In this document: in pieces, positions 41,697 to 52,556 of the stretch | How the letters are laid out: every line of letters starts with the position of its first letter | How positions within the stretch are numbered: the first letter of the stretch is position 1 | Assembly: GCA_025765615.1 (NCBI GenBank) | Contig: JAIVFJ010000067.1 | Location: 1 to 64,000 of the forward strand | Source: Zopfochytrium polystomum | Lineage: Eukaryota > Chytridiomycota > Chytridiomycetes > Chytridiales > Chytridiaceae | DNA length: 64,000 nucleotides | Reading direction: 5' to 3' | Made by a program: the position numbers and the translations under genes | The notes under the pieces: model-generated | What the model was told of the DNA's origin: nothing | The model's database searches: none | Seen by the model: only the letters and a program-made list of their open reading frames with translations

Positions 41697-44537
41697 ATGG
41701 CGTCGTCTTCGTCGCCGTCGTCGTCGCCGTCGTCGTCGTCGTCCCCCTTCCTCACATCGTCAACTCCTCCTCTGCCTCACCAGCAGCAGCAGCAGCAGCA
41801 ACAACAGCCCCTATCAGTCTCCATCACCATCCCCCCCGCCGGCGACCACCACCCGCAGGCCCCGCCCCGCTCGGCCAGCCGGTTCGACGCCGGCGGATCC
41901 CCCCGCCCCGTGTCCCCGCTGAGCCCGCTCACGCCGTCCTCCCCCGCGCTGCTGTCCCCCGGCGGTGCCGCCGCCGCTACCACCCCGACCCCTCCCCCGC
42001 GCCGGGCCTCGGCCCTACCCGCCGACGCCGCGGCACGCCTCTCGGCCCTCCTCGCCGGCGCCCCGTCCCCAGCGCCGTCTTCTCCCGGCGCGGCTCCCCT
42101 CAGCTCCCTCGCCCACCTCACCGACGCCTCGCCCCGTCCCAGCGACGTGACCGCCGCCGCCGGATCCCCACTGCCGTCGCTTCCTGGTGCCACCCTTCTC
42201 GCCCCAGCAGCGTTCACTCAAGTCAACGGAGGCGACAGCGAGGATGACGACGAGGACGAAATCCAAGACACGGTCCCGGCGATCGTCCCGTCGTCGAGCT
42301 TCAAAGGCAGCGTGAATGACGGCGGAGTCGGCGACGGCGCTGCGCCGGGGCATGTCAGCGCGGCGGTAGCAAGCGCCGCGGCGCAGAAGCGGAAAAAGGT
42401 GCACCGGCGGTCCAAGGCGTTCCGTCGGCAGGTGTTTGCGTGGGACGACGTGTCGTACTCGCTGGCCGGCACTCGCAAGAAGGGCTCGTGGTTCGGGTCC
42501 TCCTCGTCGTCGTCCAAGACGGTGGAGCCCGGGCGGCAGCTGCTGCGGAACGTGTCCGGGTCTGTGTCGTCCGGCGAGATGATTGCGATCATGGGGAGCT
42601 CGGGTGCGGGCAAGACGACGCTGCTCAACTGCCTGTCGGGGCGTCTGACGACGGGGATTCTGAGCGGCAGCATCACGCACAACGGGCAGCCGCGGGACGC
42701 GCACACGTGGAAGAAGGTGATGGCGTACGTGGAGCAGGACGACGCGCTGTTTTCGGAGCTGACGGTGCGCGAGACGATCGACTTTGCGGCGCAGCTGCGG
42801 CTGCCGGCGGCGCTGACGCGCGAAGAAAAGTCCAAGCACGGCGACGGCTTGGTCAAAGTGCTGCGGCTGGCGGGGGCGGCGAACACCAAGATTGGCGGCG
42901 GGCAGAGCAACGCGCGCGGCGTGTCGGGCGGCGAGCGGAAGCGCACGGCCATCGCGCAGGAGCTGGTCGGCGGGCCTGAGATCCTGTTTCTCGACGAGCC
43001 GACGTCCGGCCTGGACTCGAACTCGTCGCTGTCCGTCCTCGAGACGGTCAAGCACGACGCCGAGAGCACCGGCCGCATCGTCATTGCGACCATCCACCAG
43101 CCGTCGTGGGAGCTGCTGTGCTTGTTCGACAAGGTGCTGCTCCTCGCCGGCGGGTCGACCGTGTACTACGGGCCGCCCGAGGCCGCGATTACGCACTTTT
43201 CGGGCGTCGGGTTCACGTGCAAGGCGACGCAGAACCCGGCGGACTACTTCCTCGACCTCTTGACCATCGACCCGTCAAAGTCTCCCGAGAGCATGGAGGA
43301 GGACCAGAAGCGCGTCAAGATGCTGCAAGAGTACGCCAAGGCGTCGTCCATGCCCGGAGACATTGAAGCGGACGGCGCCGCCGCCCCGGGCGCGCTGACG
43401 CGGCAAAACACGTTTGCGTCGTCGGTGCACAACCTGGACGCTGTGAAGCGCACGCGGTCGACGCGCGTGTCGACGCGGAGCAGCAGCTTTGGCGGCGACT
43501 CGACCAAGCCCGGCCTGCGCAGCAACAACAGCTTTCCCAGCGGCGGCGGCGTCGGCGGTGCCGAAGTGCAACGCACTCTGACGCGGCGGTCGACGATCCC
43601 GCACCTCTACATCAACGACAACTCTGCGGGCGGGTCGAGCAACCCGTGGCTGTTTGAGCTGCGGATGACACTGGGGCGCAGCTTCCAGCAGTTTTTCCGC
43701 AACCGGCTGGTGATGGCGCTGTTCTTTGTGCGGGCGGTGTTCCTGACGGTCCTGGTGTCCTTCTCGTTCTACCGCATGGAGGCGTGGCGCGACACGGCGA
43801 CGGCGCAGACGCTGACGGACCTGTCCGGGTTCCTGTACTTTTGGCCGGTGATGCTCACGTACATGACGGTGCTGCCCATCGCGGGGGTGTTCCCGATGGA
43901 GCGCGAGATCATCAAGCGCGAGCGCGCGGCGGGCGCGTACCGGACGTCGAGCTACTTTTTCGGCCGGTGCATCGTCGAGATCGTGGTGCACTCGCTGTTT
44001 GGGATCCTGTTCATGACGACGGTCGCGTACTTTGTCGTCGGGCTGCGCACGGACGGGGGCGGTGCGCGGTTCTTTGCGTTCCTGCTGATCCAGTGGGTCG
44101 GGCTGGTCGGGTCGGTCGGGATCGGCTTGGTGATCGGCGCGGCGGCAAAGACGGTCGAGATGGGGCAGGTGGTCGGGCCGGTGGCGGTGATCACGTCGCT
44201 GCTGTACGGCGGCGGGTTGCTCAACAGCGCGGACCTGATATACCCGCTCAAGGCGTTTGAGTGGATCTCGCCGGCCAGCTACGTGTACCGCGCGTCGATG
44301 CAGAACGAGCTGCGCGGGCTCGTGTACGCGAGCTGCAACGCGACGTCGGCCAGCGTCGCGACGGCCGCGTCGATCCAGTGCTTCCGTACGGGCGAGGACG
44401 CGCTGGCGTACTACGCGGTCGACGACCTGTCGTTCTGGACGTGCATCGGCGTCGGTTTTGCCCTGGCGTGCGCGTACATGGTGCTGGGATACGCTATCCT
44501 CCGGACGTACGGGCGCGCCAAGACGAAGATTATCTGA
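41697..44537 (+). CDS. ABCG-family half-transporter (WHITE type)
   Basis: An intronless 946-residue ABC transporter with ABC domain first and membrane domain second, the ABCG order. Residues 1-230 are Ser/Pro/Ala-rich and low complexity. ABC domain: Walker A IMGSSGAGKTTLLN (about 298-311), Q-loop YVEQDDALF (about 344), signature VSGGERKRTAIAQELV (about 408), Walker B ILFLDEPTSGLDS (about 428) and H-loop IATIHQPSW (about 462). A Ser-rich linker leads to six predicted membrane spans from about residue 667 (LVMALFFVRAVFLTVLVSFSFY onward). Half-transporters dimerise and export lipids, sterols or other hydrophobic compounds; the substrate cannot be told. The start is the first ATG after a pyrimidine-rich leader (CCAATGGCG). 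The third-position GC is very high, unlike the transposon block to its left. Confidence 0.97.
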   Translation: MASSSSPSSSPSSSSSPFLTSSTPPLPHQQQQQQQQQPLSVSITIPPAGDHHPQAPPRSASRFDAGGSPRPVSPLSPLTPSSPALLSPGGAAAATTPTPPPRRASALPADAAARLSALLAGAPSPAPSSPGAAPLSSLAHLTDASPRPSDVTAAAGSPLPSLPGATLLAPAAFTQVNGGDSEDDDEDEIQDTVPAIVPSSSFKGSVNDGGVGDGAAPGHVSAAVASAAAQKRKKVHRRSKAFRRQVFAWDDVSYSLAGTRKKGSWFGSSSSSSKTVEPGRQLLRNVSGSVSSGEMIAIMGSSGAGKTTLLNCLSGRLTTGILSGSITHNGQPRDAHTWKKVMAYVEQDDALFSELTVRETIDFAAQLRLPAALTREEKSKHGDGLVKVLRLAGAANTKIGGGQSNARGVSGGERKRTAIAQELVGGPEILFLDEPTSGLDSNSSLSVLETVKHDAESTGRIVIATIHQPSWELLCLFDKVLLLAGGSTVYYGPPEAAITHFSGVGFTCKATQNPADYFLDLLTIDPSKSPESMEEDQKRVKMLQEYAKASSMPGDIEADGAAAPGALTRQNTFASSVHNLDAVKRTRSTRVSTRSSSFGGDSTKPGLRSNNSFPSGGGVGGAEVQRTLTRRSTIPHLYINDNSAGGSSNPWLFELRMTLGRSFQQFFRNRLVMALFFVRAVFLTVLVSFSFYRMEAWRDTATAQTLTDLSGFLYFWPVMLTYMTVLPIAGVFPMEREIIKRERAAGAYRTSSYFFGRCIVEIVVHSLFGILFMTTVAYFVVGLRTDGGGARFFAFLLIQWVGLVGSVGIGLVIGAAAKTVEMGQVVGPVAVITSLLYGGGLLNSADLIYPLKAFEWISPASYVYRASMQNELRGLVYASCNATSASVATAASIQCFRTGEDALAYYAVDDLSFWTCIGVGFALACAYMVLGYAILRTYGRAKTKII

Positions 44538-45745
44538 TGCGGGCGCGAGAGACGAAGCGGGGGCTAATCATCCCCTCTCTAACCCTCCCCGATACGTGTA
44601 TTATTCCCCCGACGGGGAGGGGGGACGTCCGAAAAAAAGAAAGAAAGAAAAAACTGAACCGACCAACCCCTTAACAAAAAACCAAAAAAAAAAAAAGAAA
44701 AAAAAAATCACTGGGCGGTAGGGGTGGAAAGCGAAAAGGCTCCGCTAGCTTTTATTTTTCCGGCCTCTGCGGCGCCCGACTCTCACTCCTCACCCATATG
44801 CCCATTTGTACTTGACAGCTTTGATACTTGTTTGTTTCGCTTTCTCTTCTGCGCCTTTAATGTCGGTTTTGTTTTCGTTGTTGCAGGCGGGGCAGGGGAA
44901 CGACTCGTCCTCATCCTCACCATCACCCTCGCCCTCCACTATTCTGGTACCCCTCCCCACTTTTTCATCGAACCTCCTAAACACCAACCCACCACTTGCC
45001 CCCGGAAACCCTCCGTCCCCAACCCCCCAAAACGGCGGCACAGAAACTTTTCCTTCTGCCTCTTGGGGTTAGGGGACAGCCCTGCACCACCCTCTCCACC
45101 CTACCATCCTACCCCGTCAGGACACTGTAACGATGTTTAGTATTTTTCTCTCTCACACACACTCTCACTCTCGTTCTAATCTGGTTTTTTTTTTTTTTTT
45201 TGTTTTTTCTCTTGTGTCCCCAACTTACTTTCCACCCCCCTCTCACGGGCTTTAACCCCCACCTCGTCACTTTTTGGACCCCCGTTCCCCTCATCGTTAT
45301 GTTCCTTTGTGCGCTTGTTTCGCCTGTATGCAAAGTGGGGAGCGGGGAAGGGAAATGAAGAACAAAAAAAAAAGAATAAAAAAAAAAGGTCGTGGTGGAC
45401 ATTTTGAAGTGAAGTGCAGCAGGAGTTTGTTCGAAGGCTCTCTTTGTATGTATTGGGGTTTGCCAGTGAGAGCCGGCGCCGGTGCAGCAAGCCGCGCAGT
45501 AAAAAATTTTGATCCTTTGTTTTTTGGTTTTTTTCTTTCTTTTTTTGTTTTTTCGTTCTTTGGCCCAGTCGGACGGGCGTGTTCGGCCTTCTTTTTCTGA
45601 TACGTGTCATGGAGGTGGGGGGTATGAGGGTTGTTGGTTGTTTGAGCGCACGGCCCCCTCCAAAGATGGCTTCCTTCGTTTGGCACTCGGGCTACTTCTT
45701 GCACCAACACTAACCCACCCCCATCTGCCATTATTGAATATTCAG
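44538..45745. other. ABCG 3' flank and unresolved 5' end of FANCI
   Basis: A-rich (44640-44707) and T-rich runs dominate. The N-terminal exon or exons of FANCI should lie here, but I could not find a convincing ATG exon that splices to 45746. One candidate open stretch (44860-45070, MSVLFSLLQAGQGNDS) has no support. Confidence 0.4.
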
Positions 45746-46732
45746 ATCGCGTCCTGGGCTGACTATGTTGCGACAAAGGGCGGCAGGATCCCCGACTGGG
45801 CCGTCGTCTCGCAGGGTGCGTTTGCCTGTCCACCCCCAACCCCCTCGCTCGATGTCCCCATCATGTCCCCGATCGGTGGGCATCTGTCCATCCCTGCGCA
45901 AGCTGCGCTAGCTCCCCTCCCAAAAACCGACCCGCTGCCGACCATTCAGTCCAATCCTCCCTTTTCCCCTTTGCACGTCCCCCTTTGCATGCCACAACAA
46001 TCCAACAAGAAACACGGGCAAACAAAAAGTTTAACACCCCTCCCCCATCAGACCTCGGCTCGCCCGAAGCCCTCGCCGCGCTCCTCCACAGCGCGCTAGA
46101 CTACCTCGCGACGCCGCCGACGACGACCGCCGCCGCGCTGCAGAACGAGACGCAAGGGTTCCTGCTGCAGCGGCTCGGCGACCAGCGGCACTTTGCGACG
46201 GCCGTCGTGTGCTTTGTGCACGACCGCGTGCGGTCCGGCGGCGGAGGGTTGAATTCGCGGGTGCTGGAGGTGAGGGCGGCGAGGGGTGTGTGTGTGTGCT
46301 TGTGTCTGTGTGCTGTGTGCTGTGTGAGCGTGTGTGTGTGCATGTGTGTGTTTGCGTGCGTGTGTTCTGGGGGCTCTCTCCGAAATCCCCGTGTTTTCTT
46401 TTCCTTTCACTAACGGGTCCCCCCAAAGCTTCTTCCCAAGGCGTTCACGCGCGTGGCGCGGCTGGCGACGACGTCAGACCCGCTGTTTGCGAGCGCGCGG
46501 ATGCCCGGCGCCGCGTGGCGCGACTTGGTGGTCGAGCGGCTGTGCAGCTACAAGTGGGAGCGCGGCGTCGCGATCCCGCTCGCGTCGGCGCTCGAGAGCG
46601 CGTGCTTGCCGGCCGCGGCGATGAAGTGGGTGGTGGCGGCGTTGGTGAGGTGAGAGTCTGTTTGCGGGTTTCGGGGGGTTGTACTTTTTTTTTTTTTGGG
46701 AAAACTCATTCGTCGGACGCATCCACGCACAC

Positions 46733-46764
<32 letters not shown>

Positions 46765-47496
46765 TGGATACACGCAAACGAATGCTTGTGCAATCCTACC
46801 GTTTTCGTCCTTTGCAAGGCACTTGTCCTCCGCGGATGCTGCGCATGTTGCAGCGCTCCTGCGCCAGCTGCTCGTTCTGTGCAAAGCGGTGAGTTCCCCC
46901 AACAGTTTGTACTGTTTTTATTTTTTTATTTTCGTTTTCGTCTCTCCAATACTCCTTGACCTCCCACACACCGCCACCTTAATCCTTTCCTTGATACCAC
47001 AGCAAGAATCCCTCCGGCTCGAGATACTCCTCGGCATCTGCCGCTTCTTTGAACAGAAGCATGTCACGGCGACGCTAGAGGACCGCAAACTGGAGGCAGC
47101 GTCTCTGTTGCAGCTTTGCTTTGCTATGCGGCAGGACCACGGCCTTGCCTCTGATATGCTGAAGTGGGTGAAAAAGACCAAAGGCGCAAAGCTGTCGCCG
47201 TTTAGTCTGTCTTTGTGAGTGTTTTTAATTTTCATTCTTTTGTTTTGTTCACCTCGATGGAGAACAACCCGTTACCACTGATCGACCGCACCCGTACTGC
47301 AGGCTCTTTGGGATCAGCAGCATAACACGTTTTGAAACTCCAGTCAGGGAGATGCTCAAGAGCAATCTGCTCATGACAATCAAAGATTACGATGTCCGCT
47401 CTCACTCTGCCTGGCTCAAAGAAGGTGAACCTGTCTTTTTGTAGCAGGGCGGTTTCCGTCGAGCCGTTTGTAACAATACTTTTCTCGCTCTCATTC

Positions 47497-47534
<38 letters not shown>

Positions 47535-50500
47535 GTACATCTTTTGTATAGACTTTCTTGCTGGAACCAGCTTCACCAGTCTCGTAAGGGAGATTGTGGA
47601 AAAGTCTCTCAATGTTGATGTCATCATGTCGGGCCTCGTTGCCTTTGCATTCTACCTTTTGGATACACCGTCCACGTACGATAGGTCGGAGGGTGAGATG
47701 AGAATCTGCGAAACCTAATGTTATCTTGGCCCACCCATTAACCCCCGCAATTGTTCCAAATGGAACACAGACGGCGCAGAGCCGCGAAGCCTCAGCGACG
47801 CGGGGTCGCGCTTCCTGCACATGGCGTGCACCAAATTCCCCGACCTGAGCCACCACATTGCCGAACAGATCCTCTCGCGCATTCTTGCGCTCGCGCCGCA
47901 CCTCCCGCAGCTCGTCACGACGCTCTGCGGGCTGTTTGCTCGCTTCCCGCGGCAGTGCCTCGCCCGCTCCGAAGCGTCGCTGCGCAGGGTGCTCCTCGAC
48001 TACCACCTGCTCCCGGAGCAGTCGTGCGCCGAGCTGATCGCCGCCGCCGCCCCGCTGCTGCTGCAGCGCGTCGTGGACGGCGCCGCTCCGTCGGCGTCGT
48101 CGTTGGGGAGAACCACGTCTTCCAGCGGCGGCATGTTCGGCGACCTGGCCATGTGCCTGAGGAAGGGCGTGTTTTGTAAGGAGGTTGCCGTGCGCCGGGC
48201 CGCAGTGTCGGCCATCGTCAGCTTGCTGGTGCTCCTGGGCGAGGGCGAGGCGGAGGAAGCGGCGGGCGCCGGGTCCGGAGAAACGACGGCTGCCACGCAG
48301 ATGGACTTGATCTGTAGGTTTTTTCTTGAGGGGGGTCGGCTCTATCCTTTTGTGTAACCCGCGCTTTTTACCGCCCCCCCGCAAGACGTGCTCCGACGCT
48401 GCCTTTCACAGCAGACGGAGGTTCGCGAACATCTCTACCGACGCCTCGCAAAAATGGTCGCTGAACGGCCGTCGCTGGGTAAGGAACGGGTGGGCTGCTG
48501 CTCTCTTTCACACAACCAAAAATCAACATATTTTCTGCTTTACTCTCCAAGGCATTCTCGCCATGGAGATTATTTCTCCGCACTTTTTGCGCTATTGCGA
48601 GGAAAACGCTGCGGTCAAGGCGCCCGTTAAGCTCGACGATTGCTTTACGGGGAGCGTCGTGACAGGTTTGTGTGTGTGTGTGTGTGTGTTCGCATGATTG
48701 ACTTTCAACTCTGACCATCGGTTTCCGGCTTTGAACCCCCCAAACATAAAAAATAGAGCCGTTCGGAGCGCTATTTCAGTGCGTTGTCAAGCTCGTCCTC
48801 GCTGTCCCGGAATCAGAGTCAGGTAAACTGCCTGAGACCAATAACCAAACCCCAAGAAATTCAAACATGCAAACAGAGCTGTTTCCGGTCAACCGGTCCT
48901 TCCTTACCAAGATCGCCGAACGCCTGATCGCGTGCGACCCCGTGGACTTTGACATTGACGCCAAGCGCGACGCCGAAGCCGAACAGGACACGATGCGCGC
49001 AAAAGTGAAGATGCTGGTGTCGGTCGATTACAGCTTGCTGGAATTTTTGGCGCTGGTGAGGTTGCCTCGCCTCTTACTTTGTCTCTTGCCTATTTGACCA
49101 AGCTCTTGCTCTCCTCCCTCTTTTTTTTTTTTGTAACATCCACTCTTTCGCCAATCAATTGATTTCCCCTCCGCGATTTTCTCTATCCCACCGTTGCTGC
49201 AATCATCATTATCCTCCTTCCCTTCCCACCCACTCTCAAACACTTAAAATTTTCGGACACCAGGCGGGCCCAGACAACTGCCGAGGACTGATCGTGCGGC
49301 TGTTTTTAAAGTCGAGCCAACTGCTTGCGGTGTTTGTCGACAAGCGAAAGCGACGGGGTGGGGCCGGCGGTAATGGCGATTTCAAATGGCTGTGGAACTT
49401 TGCTTACCGGTTCCCCCCCCTTCCCCCCCTTTCACCTGCATATGACCTTTGTTCTTTCTTCCGGGTCGCACCGCGTTCCGCGGCCTCAGGCGAACACCAG
49501 TCCGGAATCAGCATCGAAGGCGCGAGCGCGCTCATTCAGCGGTTGATGCTGTACCTGGGCGACCAGGACCACGTCTGGGGAGACCTGTTGAAGCGGATTG
49601 CGTCGGAGCTGGCGGACTTGTTGCGGCAGGTGAGCTTTTTTTTTTTTTTTTTTTAGGGTGGTTCATCTCACCAACTGTGCCCAAAACAAAAATAAAAAAC
49701 CACCAAGAGGGCTAAATCTTGCGAAGAGGACCGACCGGACAGTTTGAAGCAACTCACCGAAGTCGCGGTGTTGATTTTCGCTAAGATTCGCGACGGAAGC
49801 CTTGCGAAACGGAAGGTCTCTTTTTTTTTCGGTTTTCCTTCATGTTTGACTAACACTGCCCACCTCTCTCGGGGTTTTCCGTCGGTCGATCGGTCGCATA
49901 GCCGACGATGCTGGCCCTGTTGGACGTGTTTCAGTGCATTGTGCAAGTTACGAAAAAAGAGCACGGCAAGCTGTTTGACCACGAGGTGTTCACGCAAGGG
50001 AGAAACAAGGACAAGCCGATTGCCGCGGCCATTGCGTCATTTCAGGTTTTGGTTTTTTAATTTCAAACTCCCGTCGTCTCACTCTCCTCCGCTCCCGGCA
50101 AAAAACAAAAAAAAAAAAAAAAAAAAAAAAAAAAGGAAATGGTGGTCAAGACGATCGAAGACAACAAGGACGCGACGCGCGAGGCGTCGACGTTTGTGCA
50201 GTGCATCCTGACGACGCTGCAGGGCGCGACGACGGGCGCCGAGCTCGAGTCGGCCGAGCACTCGCCGATGGCGCTACTGCACTGGAGCGCGTCCGTGTTT
50301 TCCGAGTTTGGGCCGCTGGACTCGACGCTGGCGCGCGCGTGCTTGGACCTGTCGTTTTACGTGATTCGATCGCGAGCGGTGAACGAGGAGGAGGTGAAAC
50401 TACTTCTTTTTTTTTGTTTTTTTTTTTGAGGATCTCGATTGTATCAACAAAAAAAAAAAAAAGGTCGAGTTGCTGTCGGCGACCACGAAGCGGTATTACT

Positions 50501-51064
50501 CTGCGTGGGTCGACTTTGGTGGCGAGTCGCAGACGCCCGGGTCGCAGGAAAACTCGACGGACAGCAAGTAAGTCGCGTGTTCACTGTGTCCCTTTTTCAC
50601 CGACACAAACACAAAAAAAAAAAAAAATCAAAGCATGGCGCCGGCGGCCCAGTACGTCAACAACTACCTTGGGTTTGCGCTTGACGAGGTGACGTGGGCG
50701 ATTGGAAAGATTGCGGCGGCAGCGGCGGCGGACGACGCGGACGAAGGTCGGTTTATAATTTATTTATTTTTTTTCAAACAAAAGTAAACCATAACGTAAT
50801 CCTAACTCCTCACAAAAAGACGCCGTCTATGCCTGGCGTGTCAAGGCGAGCGAGCGCATGGCGCACGTGCAGCGCGTGCTGCAGGAGGTGATGAACACAA
50901 AGATGCCGATGGACGCGGTCGACTGCGCGCTGCGCATCGCGGTCAGGATGTTTTCGGTCATGACAGCCATGGTCAAGAACGTGGGGTTTTTTGATGATTT
51001 TTTGGCTTTCTGTCTTCCCTGTCCCCTCGTCCCCTTTGTGTTTGTTGATTTGACAACTCGATAT

Positions 51065-51115
<51 letters not shown>

Positions 51116-52335
51116 GGAAACTTGGTTCAAGGAGCTAACGCCGCAAATGACAAAGACGCTGGAGCTAGCCGCGGGCATTCGCAGCGTAAGTGTGTGGGTA
51201 GCGTGGGCCCTTATCGCTTGACGGAGTTTTGTTGTTGTTGCATTTAATCTTTTTTTTTTTTTTGTTTGCTTTTTGTTTTGCTTTTGTTCCTGACTAACAA
51301 CCACAACAATGACGACGACGACGATCCCAAATTTCGCCAGGCGCTCGTGCAAATCGTGATTCGCATCGTGCAGGACGAGAAGGAGAACATGCAGCTCGAC
51401 AGGGTCGACAAGAAGGGCAAGAAGGCGGGCAAGGCGAAAAAGTAAGCGCGTTCGTTTCGAGGAAGGAGGAAGTGGGAGAAACGTGAGGAAGATTAACCGT
51501 GCTCGCCCTCGCTCCTCTCTATCTCTATCTCCCTCTCTCTCATTCGCACGCTATTAAAACAGGTCCGGATGGGAGGCAAAGTCGATGCCGCTCTTGACGT
51601 ACAACATTGAGCAGTTTGAGCGGCACCTCATCATCTTTAGCAAGAAAGTGTCGGTGAGTCGAGCCAAAAGAAAACGCCCGCTCTCGACTCGTTTCAAACA
51701 CAGGTTCATTTACCGTCCACCCCTTCCCGTTCATTTGCTCTCCTCGCACAACCCAGCCAAAAGTTTTAAAATACGTCAAGCGAAGCACGGCGCGCGACTT
51801 TCGCATCGACGCGAACGGCATCGAGGAGCTGAGCGCAGAGACGCTGGACGACGAGGAGGACGACGACGAGGATGTTCTGGAGACGGGGGAGACGGGGGAC
51901 GCTGCCGGGGTCGCGGACGAGGAAGAAGAAGAAGATGATGATGAGGCCGAGTCAGAGATGTCGCGAAAGGCCCTTCTGCGCGGGCGGAACAAGAGGCTGC
52001 GCGCGGCTGCTGCGAGGGACGACGAGGACGACGACGACGACGAGGACGGCGGGGAGGAGACGGTGGGCGAGACGATTGGGGAGACGATTGGGGAGACGTT
52101 TGGGGAGACGTTTGGCGACGACAGTGGGGGGACTCGGGGGGTCGCTGGTGGGGGGGACGAGGAAGAGGAGGACGACGCAGAGGGGGACGAGGATGGGGAG
52201 GTGGTGGGACCGTCGCAGGTCGCGGGGGACGACGAGGAGGACGAGGACGGCGAGGAAGAGGAGGAGGAAGAAGAAGGACGACGAGCGGACGAGGAGGAGC
52301 ATTCGGGCGATGACGACAGCGAAGCGTTGCTGTGA
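45746..52335 (+). CDS. FANCI: Fanconi anaemia group I protein (N-terminus unresolved)
   Basis: FANCI pairs with FANCD2 as the DNA clamp of interstrand crosslink repair in the nucleus. GT/AG exon model: 45746-45815, 46052-46269, 46429-46644, 46819-46888, 47003-47214, 47303-47424, 47552-47692, 47771-48313, 48386-48478, 48552-48665, 48757-48822, 48877-49055, 49264-49369, 49490-49629, about 49708-49815, 49902-50045, 50136-50393, 50464-50567, 50634-50746, 50820-50980, 51117-51185, 51341-51440, 51563-51653, 51757-52335. Family landmarks: LSPFSLSLLFGISSITRF, SLVREIVEKSLN, LRRCLSQQTEVREHLYRR, and the C-terminal LTYNIEQFERHLIIFSKK followed by VKRSTARDFRID. Human FANCI ends with the same YEKFL...STSRDFKI pattern and an acidic tail; here the Asp/Glu tail is much longer (about 170 residues). 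The lysine ubiquitinated in human FANCI (K523) aligns with Arg (48196-48198). Confidence 0.92.
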
Positions 52336-52387
52336 GGGGTGGGCTTCGTGTTGACGCTGACGTGGTTGTTTCGCCGGTTTTTTTCTA

Positions 52388-52556
52388 GGATTTTGCTAAT
52401 TGTCGCCCTCAACCACTAAGTGGTCATGTCGCCCTCATTCCCCCACATCCTCTGTTGTTTGTCTCCTTTTTTTTCGCCTGATCCTTTTTTGCTTGTTGTC
52501 TTTTTCTTCTTTTTCAATGTTCCATTCCTTCCATTGCCGGAGAAGACAAAACAAAA
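52388..52556 (+). repeat. MULE left terminal inverted repeat
   Basis: Matches the complement of 54748-54916 with few differences. It includes a palindromic CCACTAAGTGG near the outer end, possibly a transposase-binding site, and a T-rich inner part. Confidence 0.9.

Noticed and set aside
44860..45072. First exon of FANCI (MSVLFSLLQ...)
   Set aside because: No similarity to the FANCI N-terminus and no donor that joins in frame to 45746 with any support.
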